Part shown: one piece after another, positions 43,943 through 52,120 of the stretch
Position numbering within the stretch: the first letter of the stretch is position 1
Layout of the letters: every line of letters begins with the position of its first letter
Source: Falsiruegeria mediterranea M17
GTDB taxonomy: Bacteria; Pseudomonadota; Alphaproteobacteria; Rhodobacterales; Rhodobacteraceae
Assembly: GCF_900302455.1 (NCBI RefSeq)
Contig: NZ_ONZG01000004.1
Span: 1 to 64,000, forward strand
Reading direction: 5' to 3'
Length of the DNA: 64,000 bases
Translations under genes and position numbers: made by a program
The notes under the pieces: generated by a model
Database searches by the model: none
What the model was told of the DNA's origin: nothing
The model's input: only the letters and a program-made list of their open reading frames with translations

Positions 43943-44189
43943 GCTAGGGCCTCTTGATGGGGAACTCTGTGAGAGGTTCTCTGGCGGGGGATCCCTTCCA
44001 GGAGCTCCTACTCAGGACCTTCTCTCTCCCTATATTCTTCTTATCCATTACTTATACCTATTAATAGGAGAGATATCCCCCTCCATACGGAGGTCCTGAG
44101 TGGGGCATAAACGGGGGCATTCTCGTCAGCCTCGAGGGCGGCGACTACTTGCTCGGATCATCTGTAAGAGGATGGCTGGGGTGGTAGGA
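43698..44189. repeat. 492-bp inverted repeat B, right copy
   Basis: This is the complementary copy of 36869-37360, ending in the 3' part of the tRNA-Gln gene. It contains the start region and first 81-82 codons of a second copy of the polymerase-like gene, cut off at 43698. Confidence 0.88.
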
Positions 44190-44247
44190 TTCGAACCTAC
44201 GATACACGGTACCAAAAACCGCTGCCTTACCACTTGGCTACACCCCA
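44173..44247 (-). tRNA. tRNA-Gln (anticodon TTG)
   Basis: On the minus strand TGGGGTG opens the acceptor stem and pairs with CACCCCA near the 3' end, followed by discriminator G and encoded CCA. The anticodon arm is GCGGT, loop TTTTGGT, ACCGT, giving anticodon TTG. The T arm carries GGTTCGAATCC. Length is 75 nt. The island lies immediately 3' of the gene and restores its last 17 nt. Confidence 0.95.
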
Positions 44248-44339
44248 ACGGTGAGCGGCTGTCTACGCCGAGTGTTCGAAGGGCGCAAGAGGTCCGAGGC
44301 AAAAAAATCGCCTCGGCTTGCAAATTTTTTCCGGTCTTC

Positions 44340-45329
44340 CTAAGCGCCTGTAGAAAGCAGGATTGCGCCGGTGCGATTGCCTGCTTCAACGGCCTCATGC
44401 GCGGCGGCAGCCTGCTCCAGCGGAAAGACCTGTTCGATGGGGCTGTGCAGCGCGCCAGCTGTCAGCGCCGCTGTCAAAGTGTCTACAGCAAAGCGGCGTT
44501 CGGTCGGTGTCAGCAGGTACACGAGAACGATTTCCAGGGTCACCGCTTTGAACAACAACGGAAAGATCGGCAGGGCGGGGGTCATGTCCTTGGCCGAACC
44601 ATAGGCGTTGAGGCGACCGTTTTCGGCAATCACTTCGGCGTCTATGTTTATGTTCACACCCAGTTCCACATCAATGATCTTGGGAATCGGCTGGCCATTG
44701 TTGGCGGCCAGGATTTGCTGTGCCAGATCCGGTGCGCTGTAGTCGAGGGCCACATCCGCACCCGCGGCCTTGGCGCGATCCAGCCCTGCGCCGCGGGCTG
44801 TCGTGATCACGCGCGCGCCGCCCCATTTGGCCAGTTGCACGGCAAGATATCCCACGGTGCCCGCGCCGCCATGAATCAGCACGGTCTGGTCGCGGATGTC
44901 GCCGCCATTGAACACGGCATGCGTCGCGGTCAGGCCCGGGATGCCCAGGGTGGCCCCGACTTCGTCGCTGACTGTAGCGGGCAGGGGAACAGCTTGTTCC
45001 GCGGGTAGGTTGATCTGCTGGGCAGCGGTCCCATGGGCACGTTTCCATTGGCCGTTCCAGAGCCAGACACGTTCCCCGACGCGCGATGCAGGCACACCGT
45101 CACCTACGGCCGAGATGACACCGGCGCCGTCGCTGTGCGGGATGATCTTGTCGAACATAGGGCGATCCAGGCCCGGGCGACCTGCGCGTGATTTGACATC
45201 TGATGGGTTCACGCCGGACATGGTGATGTTCACGGTCACTTCGCCCGGACCGGGGGCAGGGCAGTCCATGTCCACCAGGGTCAGAACCTCGCGGGCCGAA
45301 CCAAACGCGCTGTAGGTGATCGCTTTCAT
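44340..45329 (-). CDS. Zinc-less quinone oxidoreductase-like MDR protein
   Basis: The product is 329 residues from ATG 45329 with AAAGGAC upstream. It is a medium-chain dehydrogenase/reductase of the quinone oxidoreductase type: N-terminal GroES-like fold (PGPGEVTVNITMSGVNPSDVK), then a Rossmann domain with VLIHGGAGTVGYLAVQLAKW for NADPH. The catalytic zinc ligands of alcohol dehydrogenases are absent. It would reduce quinones or enones with NADPH. It is the first gene outside the island on the tRNA side and faces away from the dehalogenase-like gene, suggesting a shared divergent promoter. Confidence 0.88.
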   Translation of the reverse strand: MKAITYSAFGSAREVLTLVDMDCPAPGPGEVTVNITMSGVNPSDVKSRAGRPGLDRPMFDKIIPHSDGAGVISAVGDGVPASRVGERVWLWNGQWKRAHGTAAQQINLPAEQAVPLPATVSDEVGATLGIPGLTATHAVFNGGDIRDQTVLIHGGAGTVGYLAVQLAKWGGARVITTARGAGLDRAKAAGADVALDYSAPDLAQQILAANNGQPIPKIIDVELGVNINIDAEVIAENGRLNAYGSAKDMTPALPIFPLLFKAVTLEIVLVYLLTPTERRFAVDTLTAALTAGALHSPIEQVFPLEQAAAAHEAVEAGNRTGAILLSTGA

Positions 45330-45420
45330 CTGCATGTCCTTTGGAAAACTGTCGCGACGTTCACCCTAGCGGGACACGAGGCGAATGCTAGGCTCAATCG
45401 CAACAGGAGGAGAACAGACC

Positions 45421-46329
45421 ATGAAGGCATTGCGCACGCCGGACGAAAGGTTCGAAGGGCTCAAGGATTACCCGTTTGAGCCAAACTATCTGGAGGTTGA
45501 TGACACCGAAGGCGGCAGCCTGAGGGTGCACTATCTGGACGAGGGGCCGTCAGGCGCCGACCCGGTGCTGACAATGCACGGCGAACCCAGTTGGTCGTAT
45601 CTCTATCGACACATGATTCCGGTGTTTGCCGGCGCCGGGCATCGGGTCATTGCACCGGATCTGGCTGGGTTTGGTCGGTCGGACAAGCCGAGCCAACGCT
45701 CTGATTACACCTATGAACGGCACGTGGGCTGGATGGGGTCGGTTGTCCGCCGATTGGACCTGAACAACATCACCTTGGTCTGTCAGGACTGGGGTGGGCT
45801 GATTGGCCTGCGCCTGTGGGCTGAGATGCCCGAGCGTTTTGCCCGCGTCGTCGTGGCCAACACCGCCCTGCCGACCGGGGATCAACCGATGGGCGAGGCG
45901 TTCAAGGCCTGGCGCACGTTCAGCCAAGAGGTGCCGGAATTCCCTGCGGGTCGCATCGTCTATGGTGGGACAACCAGCAAGCTGACAGACGAAGAGGTCG
46001 CGGCCTATGACGCGCCATACCCGGATGAAAGTTACAAGGAGGGCGCGCGGCAGTTCCCGGTTCTGGTGCCTGACAGTCCCGACAACCCCTCGTCTCAGGC
46101 CAACCGCGAGGCTTGGGGCGTGTTGCAGGGGCTGAATACGCCGATACTGACCGCCTTTGGTGCCGATGACAAGATCATGGCCGGGGTCGACAAGGTGTTC
46201 CAGAAACTGTGCCCCGGCGCAGCAGGGCAACCGCATACGATCCTGCCGGATGCCGGTCATTTCCTGCAAGAGGATGTGGGGCCGGAACTGGCGCGACTCA
46301 CCAATGACTTCATCGCGCAGACGTCGTGA
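45421..46329 (+). CDS. Haloalkane dehalogenase-like alpha/beta hydrolase
   Basis: The product is 302 residues from ATG 45421 behind AACAGGAGGAG. The N-terminus MKALRTPDERFEGLKDYPFEP is that of subfamily I haloalkane dehalogenases. The nucleophile elbow VCQDWGGLIG gives Asp, HGEPSWSYLY is the oxyanion and halide region, a later acidic residue lies near AFGADDKI, and DAGHFLQED supplies the His. The reaction would convert haloalkanes to alcohols plus halide. Substrate range cannot be read from sequence; other hydrolase activity is possible. Confidence 0.87.
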   Translation: MKALRTPDERFEGLKDYPFEPNYLEVDDTEGGSLRVHYLDEGPSGADPVLTMHGEPSWSYLYRHMIPVFAGAGHRVIAPDLAGFGRSDKPSQRSDYTYERHVGWMGSVVRRLDLNNITLVCQDWGGLIGLRLWAEMPERFARVVVANTALPTGDQPMGEAFKAWRTFSQEVPEFPAGRIVYGGTTSKLTDEEVAAYDAPYPDESYKEGARQFPVLVPDSPDNPSSQANREAWGVLQGLNTPILTAFGADDKIMAGVDKVFQKLCPGAAGQPHTILPDAGHFLQEDVGPELARLTNDFIAQTS

Positions 46330-46351
46330 TGTGGAGCGCGGGGCTGAGGGA

Positions 46352-46873
46352 TCAGTCCCGCACCTCCTCGGGGGCGACGCCCCAAAGGTTTTCCTTGCTG
46401 GCCCAACCGCGATAGCCGCCAGCCGAGATGCGGCACCATTCGGCCGAGCAGCTGCCCAGACGGGCCACGACGCCCAACTCGAAATGCGCAGTGACGGGTG
46501 CGTTGTCATCCGCGCGGGCATGCACCGGCATCATGTCGCGTTCGATAAGAACCGTGCGTGCGCCTGACAACAGCGCGTAGTGCACCCAGCCGCCGGCACC
46601 ATCGCGGTCCTGTACTTTGCGCCAATGGCCGTGCTCGGCGGTAATCTGCAGTGGCATGTCGCGGCGTTTGAACACCCAGTCGATGCGATGGGTCAAAGAT
46701 GGCCCGCGCCGCACGTTGCCCTCGTTTGCCTTCATCGAGACATAGCGTGGCAGCGGAAGGTTCGTCACCGGGCCACGTTTGTCCTGCGCGTGGGTCACGG
46801 TCGCGACAAGAGCGATTGAAATACTTGAAATTGCCGCCAAAACGCGGCGATGGATCGAACTCGAATGTTTCAC
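46352..46873 (-). CDS. Exported SH3-domain (SH3b-like) protein
   Basis: The product is 173 residues from GTG 46873; the longer frame to 46972 would put a charged leader before the signal. The signal peptide contains RRVLAAISSISIALVATVTHAQ. Two SH3b-like halves follow: VSMKANEGNVRRGPSLTHRIDW and MMPVHARADDNAPVTAHFELG, ending with CSAEWCRISAGGYRGWASKEN. Such proteins bind the cell wall or act as chaperone-like periplasmic factors. It diverges from the hydroxyacid dehydrogenase gene. Confidence 0.82.
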   Translation of the reverse strand: MKHSSSIHRRVLAAISSISIALVATVTHAQDKRGPVTNLPLPRYVSMKANEGNVRRGPSLTHRIDWVFKRRDMPLQITAEHGHWRKVQDRDGAGGWVHYALLSGARTVLIERDMMPVHARADDNAPVTAHFELGVVARLGSCSAEWCRISAGGYRGWASKENLWGVAPEEVRD

Positions 46874-47008
46874 TGCCTGCCTGCCCGAATACTCGACTGC
46901 TCTGTCAAAAAAGGCTGCGTCATTTGCGCATGGGGTTCTTGTGCCCCGCCTGTTCCTGCGCCACGATGACATGGCGCGGAGCTGTTTGAAAAGCCTGGGA
47001 GAGCGGAA

Positions 47009-47995
47009 GTGTCAAGAGAACGTCTGAGTGTTGTTGTTACGCGACGGTTGCCCGAAGCGGTCGAAACCCGACTCAGTGAGTTGTTCGATGTGCGCTTGCG
47101 CGACGACGACACGCCGATGACCCGGTCCGAACTGGTCGAGGCAGTGCAAGACGCCGACGTCCTGGTGCCCACGGTGACCGATACGATTGATGCCGGTCTG
47201 ATCGGGCAGGCCGGTGAACGGTTGAAGCTGATTGCCAATTATGGGGCCGGTGTGGATCACATCGACGTGGAAACCGCGCGACGGCGTGGGGTGCTGGTGT
47301 CGAACACCCCTGGTGTTCTGACCGATGACACCGCGGATATGACGATGGCCCTGATTCTGTCGGTCACCCGCCGTCTGCCCGAAGGCATGAGCACGATGCA
47401 AAAGGGCGACTGGAACGGTTGGGCGCCGACGGCATTTCTGGGCGGGCGTCTTGGCGGTCGCCGTCTGGGCATTCTGGGCATGGGTCGGATTGGGCAGGCC
47501 GTGGCGCGGCGCGCGGCGGCCTTTGGCATGCAAGTGCATTATCACAACCGCCGTCGCCTGCGTCCCGAAACCGAGCGAGAGATGGAGGCGACCTATTGGG
47601 AAAGCCTGGATCAGATGGTTGCCCGCATGGACATTCTGTCGATCCATTGCCCATCGACGCCGAGTACCTTCCACCTGATGAATGCGCGCCGTTTGAAGCT
47701 GGTAAAGCCGACCGGGGTAATCGTGAACACCTCGCGCGGTGAGGTGATCGACGAAAACGCACTGACCCGTATGATCCGCAGCGGCGATATCGCGGGCGCC
47801 GGCTTGGATGTCTATGAACACGGAACGGATGTGAACCCGCGCTTGCGTGAACTGCCCAACGTGGTGCTGTTGCCGCACATGGGCTCGGCCACCGTCGAAG
47901 GTCGGATCGAGATGGGCGAAAAGGTCATCATCAACATCAAGACCTTCGAAGACGGCCACCGGCCGCCAGATCAGGTCGTGCCTGCAATGCTGTAA
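47009..47995 (+). CDS. D-2-hydroxyacid dehydrogenase (glyoxylate/D-glycerate type)
   Basis: The product is 328 residues from GTG 47009. The NAD(P) motif is LGILGMGRIGQAVARRAAAFG. Substrate and catalytic residues of the family are visible: NYGAGVDHIDV, NTSRGEVIDENAL with Arg, GLDVYEHG with Glu, and LPHMGSATVEGR with His. It interconverts 2-keto acids and D-2-hydroxy acids; glyoxylate or hydroxypyruvate are the likely substrates by overall similarity. It is single, with a close upstream divergent SH3-domain gene. Confidence 0.9.
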   Translation: MSRERLSVVVTRRLPEAVETRLSELFDVRLRDDDTPMTRSELVEAVQDADVLVPTVTDTIDAGLIGQAGERLKLIANYGAGVDHIDVETARRRGVLVSNTPGVLTDDTADMTMALILSVTRRLPEGMSTMQKGDWNGWAPTAFLGGRLGGRRLGILGMGRIGQAVARRAAAFGMQVHYHNRRRLRPETEREMEATYWESLDQMVARMDILSIHCPSTPSTFHLMNARRLKLVKPTGVIVNTSRGEVIDENALTRMIRSGDIAGAGLDVYEHGTDVNPRLRELPNVVLLPHMGSATVEGRIEMGEKVIINIKTFEDGHRPPDQVVPAML

Positions 47996-48007
47996 TCCCA
48001 GCGCGCT

Positions 48008-48631
48008 TTATTTGCAGGGCGCCGGATATGTCAGGGTGCCTTGCGGGTAGCTGTTTCCCTTTTGAAAACAAGTCACCTTGCCTGGCCCGTCCGCCCAATA
48101 GAGATGCGGGTTCACGCCCTTCTTGCCGTCGACCAGGTATCTGACATGCCCCCAATATGTGCCTTTGGCCCCTGACCGCCACTTTCGTCCCAGTTGAAAA
48201 TGCAGGTGTCGAACCCCGACGATGCACCGAAACTCCTTATGGTTGTTGCCAAGTTTCGCGATCACTTGCCCGCGTTTCACGCGTTGTCCTGCCTTCACCG
48301 AAACCGGGCCAAGATGCCCGTAGGCTGCAATCAGGGGCTTTCTGTCCGGTCCGAGCCCGTGGTCGATGACAATTGTTGGTCCCCAGCACGTTCCGACATC
48401 AACTTCTTTCACGGCACCATCGGCCGCGGCCAGAATGGCCATGCCGTTTGGCCCACCCACGTCCAAGCCCTGATGTCGACTTGAGCGAGGGAGATTGTTG
48501 GCCCCCATCCGGCTTTTGTAATCCGATATGATCGGGGGCGCGTTGGATGGCACTTGCACGGGTGGCGATTTGGCAAATGTGCTTGAGGCAATGACTGTGG
48601 ATGCGACAACAACACTCAAAAACGTGTACAT
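48008..48631 (-). CDS. M23 (LytM-type) zinc peptidase, exported
   Basis: The product is 207 residues from ATG 48631 with GAGGTATC upstream. A signal peptide (MYTFLSVVVASTVIASSTFA) precedes a lysostaphin-type domain: RHQGLDVGG with His and Asp, AYGHLGPVSVKAGQRV, and RHLHFQLGRKW with the H-x-H pair. The metal site is complete, so it is probably an active murein endopeptidase in the periplasm. It converges with the hydroxyacid dehydrogenase gene and diverges from the gamma-glutamyltransferase gene. Confidence 0.88.
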   Translation of the reverse strand: MYTFLSVVVASTVIASSTFAKSPPVQVPSNAPPIISDYKSRMGANNLPRSSRHQGLDVGGPNGMAILAAADGAVKEVDVGTCWGPTIVIDHGLGPDRKPLIAAYGHLGPVSVKAGQRVKRGQVIAKLGNNHKEFRCIVGVRHLHFQLGRKWRSGAKGTYWGHVRYLVDGKKGVNPHLYWADGPGKVTCFQKGNSYPQGTLTYPAPCK

Positions 48632-48759
48632 GATACCTCGGCAAAACTGGTTTTGAGAGAACTTCAGCCGATGTGTGATTCTGGTGCAAGAGGGTTCTTG
48701 GCGACGACGCAAAATGCCTTAGGGTTGCATTCAAGAGATTTGAAACCGGAGGATTTGGG

Positions 48760-50553
48760 ATGAGTAAGATGGTTAAGTCAGGGCTCTGTGTCTCTATGAT
48801 GATGACGGCATCAGCCGTTTGGGCACAAGAAACAGCAGATAGCGTTGCTCCCGAAGCAGCCACTTCCGGTCAAATCCAAGCTTTGTCCGAGGCAGCGCGA
48901 GCGGCCGTCTCGGCCAAGCGGGATGGCCAAGTTGTAGAAGCGCAAAACTGGATGGTTGCGGCCGCGAACCCACATGCTGTCGAAGCAGGCGCCGAGGTTC
49001 TTCGAAACGGAGGGACCGCCGCCGACGCGATGGTGGCCGTACAGACGGTTCTGGGACTGGTCGAACCGCAATCCTCTGGCCTTGGCGGCGGAGCGTTCTT
49101 GGTCTGGTATGATGGCGCTTCCCAGAGCTTGACGACGCTGGATGCGCGCGAAACCGCGCCTTTGGCGGCAACCCCGCGTCTGTTCCAGAACGAGGCGGGC
49201 GAGCCGCTGAAATTCTTTGAAGCGGTCGTTGGCGGCCGTTCGGTTGGTACGCCCGGGACGCCTGCGCTGTTGGAAGAGGCGCATCGCCGGTGGGGTCGTG
49301 CATCCTGGCCCAGCTTGTTTGACGCCGGGATCGAATTGGCAGAGCAGGGGTTCGAAGTGTCGCCTCGCCTTGCGGGTCTGGTTGAACGGGACGCCGAACG
49401 ATTGGCGCGGTTCCCGACAACGGCCGAGTATTTCCTGCCCGGTGGGGCTCCGTTACAGGTCGGTGACGTTCTGACCAACTCTGCTTATGCGCAGACGTTG
49501 AATGTTTTAGCGGCCAAGGGAGCCGATGGGTTTTATACTGGATCGATTGCGGCTGACATCGTGGCCACTGTGCGCGGGGCCGAGGGCAACCCCGGCGTGT
49601 TGTCGCAAACAGATTTGGCACTGTATCAAGTCAAGGAACGCGACGCGGTCTGCGCGGCCTATCGTGCGTATGATGTCTGTGGCATGGGCCCACCCTCGTC
49701 TGGTGCGCTGACGGTGGGGCAGATCCTTGGCATGCTGTACAGTTATGATCTGGCGGCTCTGGGGGCTGAAAACCCCGAAAGCTGGCGGTTGATCGGCGAC
49801 GCCTCGCGCTTGGCGTTTGCAGATCGGGGTCGCTACATGGCTGATAGCGATTATGTTCCCATGCCGACCGCCGGTTTGGTGGATAAGGACTATCTGGCCG
49901 AGCGGGCAAAGTTGTTGGCAGGCGATGATGCCTTGCCCGAGGTGGCCCCGGGCAATCCAGAATTCGACCATGCACTGAACTGGGCCAATGATGAGGCGAT
50001 CGAGCTTCCCTCGACCTCGCATATCTCGATCGTGGATCAATATGGAAACGTGTTGTCGATGACGACCACCATCGAAAACGCGTTTGGCTCGCGCCTGATG
50101 ACCAATGGGTTCCTGCTCAATAATGAACTCACTGATTTCTCGTTCCGGACCCATCGAGATGGTGTGCCGATTGCCAACCGGCTGGAGCCGGGCAAGCGCC
50201 CGCGCTCCTCCATGAGCCCGACGATTGTCATGCAGGACGGCGCCCCGGTGTTGGCCATCGGCTCACCCGGTGGCAGCCGGATCATCGGCTATGTCGCAAC
50301 GGCGATCGTGGGCTGGGCCGATTGGGGAATGGATGTGCAACAGGCTTTGTCGGCACCGCATCTGGTCAATCGTTTTGGCACCTATGACATTGAGCAGGGC
50401 ACTGACGCCGAAGCGTTGCAAACCCCGCTCGAAGAAATGGGTTACAAGGTGAACCTGCGCGACCTGACTTCCGGCTTGCATGCCATCGAGATTGGCGAAA
50501 CGCTCAAAGGCGGGGCTGATCCACGGCGTGAAGGGATCGCTTTGGGAGAGTGA
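48760..50553 (+). CDS. ggt: Gamma-glutamyltransferase
   Basis: The product has 597 residues. Signal peptide SGLCVSMMMTASAVWAQ, so periplasmic. The proenzyme cleaves itself before the nucleophile Thr in LPSTSHISIVDQYGN, giving large and small subunits; the glutamate-binding region lies in SSGLGGGAFLVWYDG with downstream LDARETAP. It hydrolyses or transfers the gamma-glutamyl group of glutathione and similar compounds. The C-terminal region includes SMSPTIVM and GSPGGSRII. It is followed after about 70 nt by a lactate dehydrogenase-type gene with its own promoter. Confidence 0.93.
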   Translation: MSKMVKSGLCVSMMMTASAVWAQETADSVAPEAATSGQIQALSEAARAAVSAKRDGQVVEAQNWMVAAANPHAVEAGAEVLRNGGTAADAMVAVQTVLGLVEPQSSGLGGGAFLVWYDGASQSLTTLDARETAPLAATPRLFQNEAGEPLKFFEAVVGGRSVGTPGTPALLEEAHRRWGRASWPSLFDAGIELAEQGFEVSPRLAGLVERDAERLARFPTTAEYFLPGGAPLQVGDVLTNSAYAQTLNVLAAKGADGFYTGSIAADIVATVRGAEGNPGVLSQTDLALYQVKERDAVCAAYRAYDVCGMGPPSSGALTVGQILGMLYSYDLAALGAENPESWRLIGDASRLAFADRGRYMADSDYVPMPTAGLVDKDYLAERAKLLAGDDALPEVAPGNPEFDHALNWANDEAIELPSTSHISIVDQYGNVLSMTTTIENAFGSRLMTNGFLLNNELTDFSFRTHRDGVPIANRLEPGKRPRSSMSPTIVMQDGAPVLAIGSPGGSRIIGYVATAIVGWADWGMDVQQALSAPHLVNRFGTYDIEQGTDAEALQTPLEEMGYKVNLRDLTSGLHAIEIGETLKGGADPRREGIALGE

Positions 50554-50565
50554 CTTGCAAGTTAG

Positions 50566-50605
50566 TTGACATGACAACTACCATGCGTATTGTCACGACA
50601 ATACG
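50566..50605 (+). promoter_or_regulatory. Promoter with palindromic operator-like sites
   Basis: TTGACA (50566-50571) and TATTGT (50589-50594) are 17 nt apart, a good sigma-70 arrangement. The -10 lies in the perfect palindrome CGTATTGTCACGACAATACG (50586-50605). The related half-palindrome TTGACATGACAA overlaps the -35 (50566-50577). The two centres are 24 nt apart. Such TTGTC/GACAA sites resemble those bound by GntR-type regulators of lactate or glycolate genes. No regulator gene lies adjacent. Confidence 0.6.
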
Positions 50606-50622
50606 AGGGGATGGAGTGACAC

Positions 50623-52026
50623 ATGGTCCAAGCTACAACACTGCCGCGGAATGAAACCGGTATCGAAACGGTTGTTGGTATCTTAAAGCAACAATTTGGC
50701 GACCGGCTGCAAACTGGCGCTTCGGTTCGCGAGCAGCATGGTCACACCACCACCTGGATCGAGAATCAGTCGCCTGACGCTGTGGTCTTTCCTCAAACCG
50801 CCGAAGAGGTGGCGCAGATCGTCAAGACCTGCGCCCTACACAAGGTGCCGGTTATTCCCTTTGGCACCGGCACCTCTTTGGAAGGGCATGTGAACGCGCC
50901 TGCAGGCGGTATCTCGGTCGATGTCAGCCAGATGAACAAGATCCTGGCCGTCAATGCAGGCGATCTGGATTGTGTCGTGCAGCCGGGGGTGACCCGCGAA
51001 GACCTGAACACCCATTTGCGCGATCAGGGTCTGTTCTTTCCCATCGACCCCGGCGCCAATGCCTCGCTTGGCGGTATGGCCTCGACCCGGGCCTCCGGCA
51101 CCAACGCCGTGCGCTATGGCACGATGAAGGACAACGTCATGGCGCTCGAGGCGGTGATGCCCGACGGACAGGTGATCCGCACCGCGCAACGCGCCAAGAA
51201 GTCGTCAGCGGGTTACGACCTGACCCGTCTGTTGGTGGGATCCGAGGGCACGCTCGGTTTGATCACCGAGATTACCTTGCGCTTGCAAGGCATCCCCGAG
51301 GCGATCAGCTCGGCCCGCTGCTCCTTCCCCTCGGTCGATGCAGCCTGTCAGGCGGTGATGATGACCATCCAGTACGGTATCCCCGTGGCCCGGATCGAGC
51401 TACTGGATGCGCTGTCGGTCAAGGCGGCCAATGATTATTCCAAGCTGACCCTGCCGGAAACACCGCTTTTGCTGCTCGAGTTTCACGGGTCCGACGCGGG
51501 TGTTGTCGAACAGGCCGAAACCTTTGGTCAGATTGCCGAAGAGTTCGGCGGCAGCGATTTTGCCTCGACCACGTCGACCGAAGAACGCAGCAAGCTGTGG
51601 CAGGCCCGACACGACATGTATTGGGCGTCGCTGCAGCTGCGCCCCGGTGCCAGCGGGATTTCCACGGATGTTTGCGTGCCCATCTCGCGTTTGGCGGAAT
51701 GCGTGACCGCGGCGCAGGACAAGGCGGCTGACCTGGGTCTGGTGGCTCCAACGGTGGGCCATGTGGGCGACGGCAACTTCCACACCTTGCTGCTGATCGA
51801 CATGGAAAACGAAGGCGAGGTGGTCAAAGCCGAAGAGTTCGTGAGCTGGCTGAACGATATGGCCATCTCGATGGATGGTACCTGCACCGGCGAGCATGGA
51901 ATCGGTCAGGGCAAACGCCCCTATCTGGTCAAGGAACTGGGGGCAGCGACCACCTATATGGCGGCGATCAAAAGGGCTCTGGACCCTGACAACATCATGA
52001 ACCCTGGAAAAATCCTGCCCGACTAG
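50623..52026 (+). CDS. FAD-linked D-lactate dehydrogenase / glycolate oxidase-type flavoprotein
   Basis: The product has 467 residues with a PCMH-type FAD domain (VPVIPFGTGTSLEGHV, GVTREDLNTHLRDQGLFFP, NAVRYGTMKDNVMALE) and the FAD-oxidase C-terminal domain ending LDPDNIMNPGKILPD. The residues GHVGDGNFH and GTCTGEHGIG are the metal and substrate region. It is closest in style to mitochondrial-type D-lactate dehydrogenase (cytochrome acceptor). It oxidises a D-2-hydroxyacid and passes electrons to the chain. There is no signal peptide. The promoter just upstream has palindromes, so it is probably induced by its substrate. Confidence 0.9.
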   Translation: MVQATTLPRNETGIETVVGILKQQFGDRLQTGASVREQHGHTTTWIENQSPDAVVFPQTAEEVAQIVKTCALHKVPVIPFGTGTSLEGHVNAPAGGISVDVSQMNKILAVNAGDLDCVVQPGVTREDLNTHLRDQGLFFPIDPGANASLGGMASTRASGTNAVRYGTMKDNVMALEAVMPDGQVIRTAQRAKKSSAGYDLTRLLVGSEGTLGLITEITLRLQGIPEAISSARCSFPSVDAACQAVMMTIQYGIPVARIELLDALSVKAANDYSKLTLPETPLLLLEFHGSDAGVVEQAETFGQIAEEFGGSDFASTTSTEERSKLWQARHDMYWASLQLRPGASGISTDVCVPISRLAECVTAAQDKAADLGLVAPTVGHVGDGNFHTLLLIDMENEGEVVKAEEFVSWLNDMAISMDGTCTGEHGIGQGKRPYLVKELGAATTYMAAIKRALDPDNIMNPGKILPD

Positions 52027-52120
52027 GGAAATGCCACATTTCCATCCGGTTTTGCCAAAGCCCTGCCAGAATTCTAACGCAGGTTGATCTTATCCGATCA
52101 CCTTGTGCGAGTATTCATTG

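Larger units (their letters stand above)
30824..44189. mobile_element. Integrative island at tRNA-Gln, apparently composite
   Basis: It is bounded by the 17-mer TGGCTGGGGTGGTAGGA in direct orientation at 30824-30840 and 44173-44189, the latter being the 3' end of an intact tRNA-Gln gene. That is the normal outcome of tyrosine-integrase insertion into a tRNA 3' end. The integrase is at 33065-34372. Inside, at 36869-36885, is an inverted copy whose two flanks are the two element ends joined, as in an unsplit attP. Both ends are repeated inverted around that centre (30824-31093 with 36431-36885, and 43698-44189 with 36869-37360). I infer two related elements fused in opposite orientation. Confidence 0.75.
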
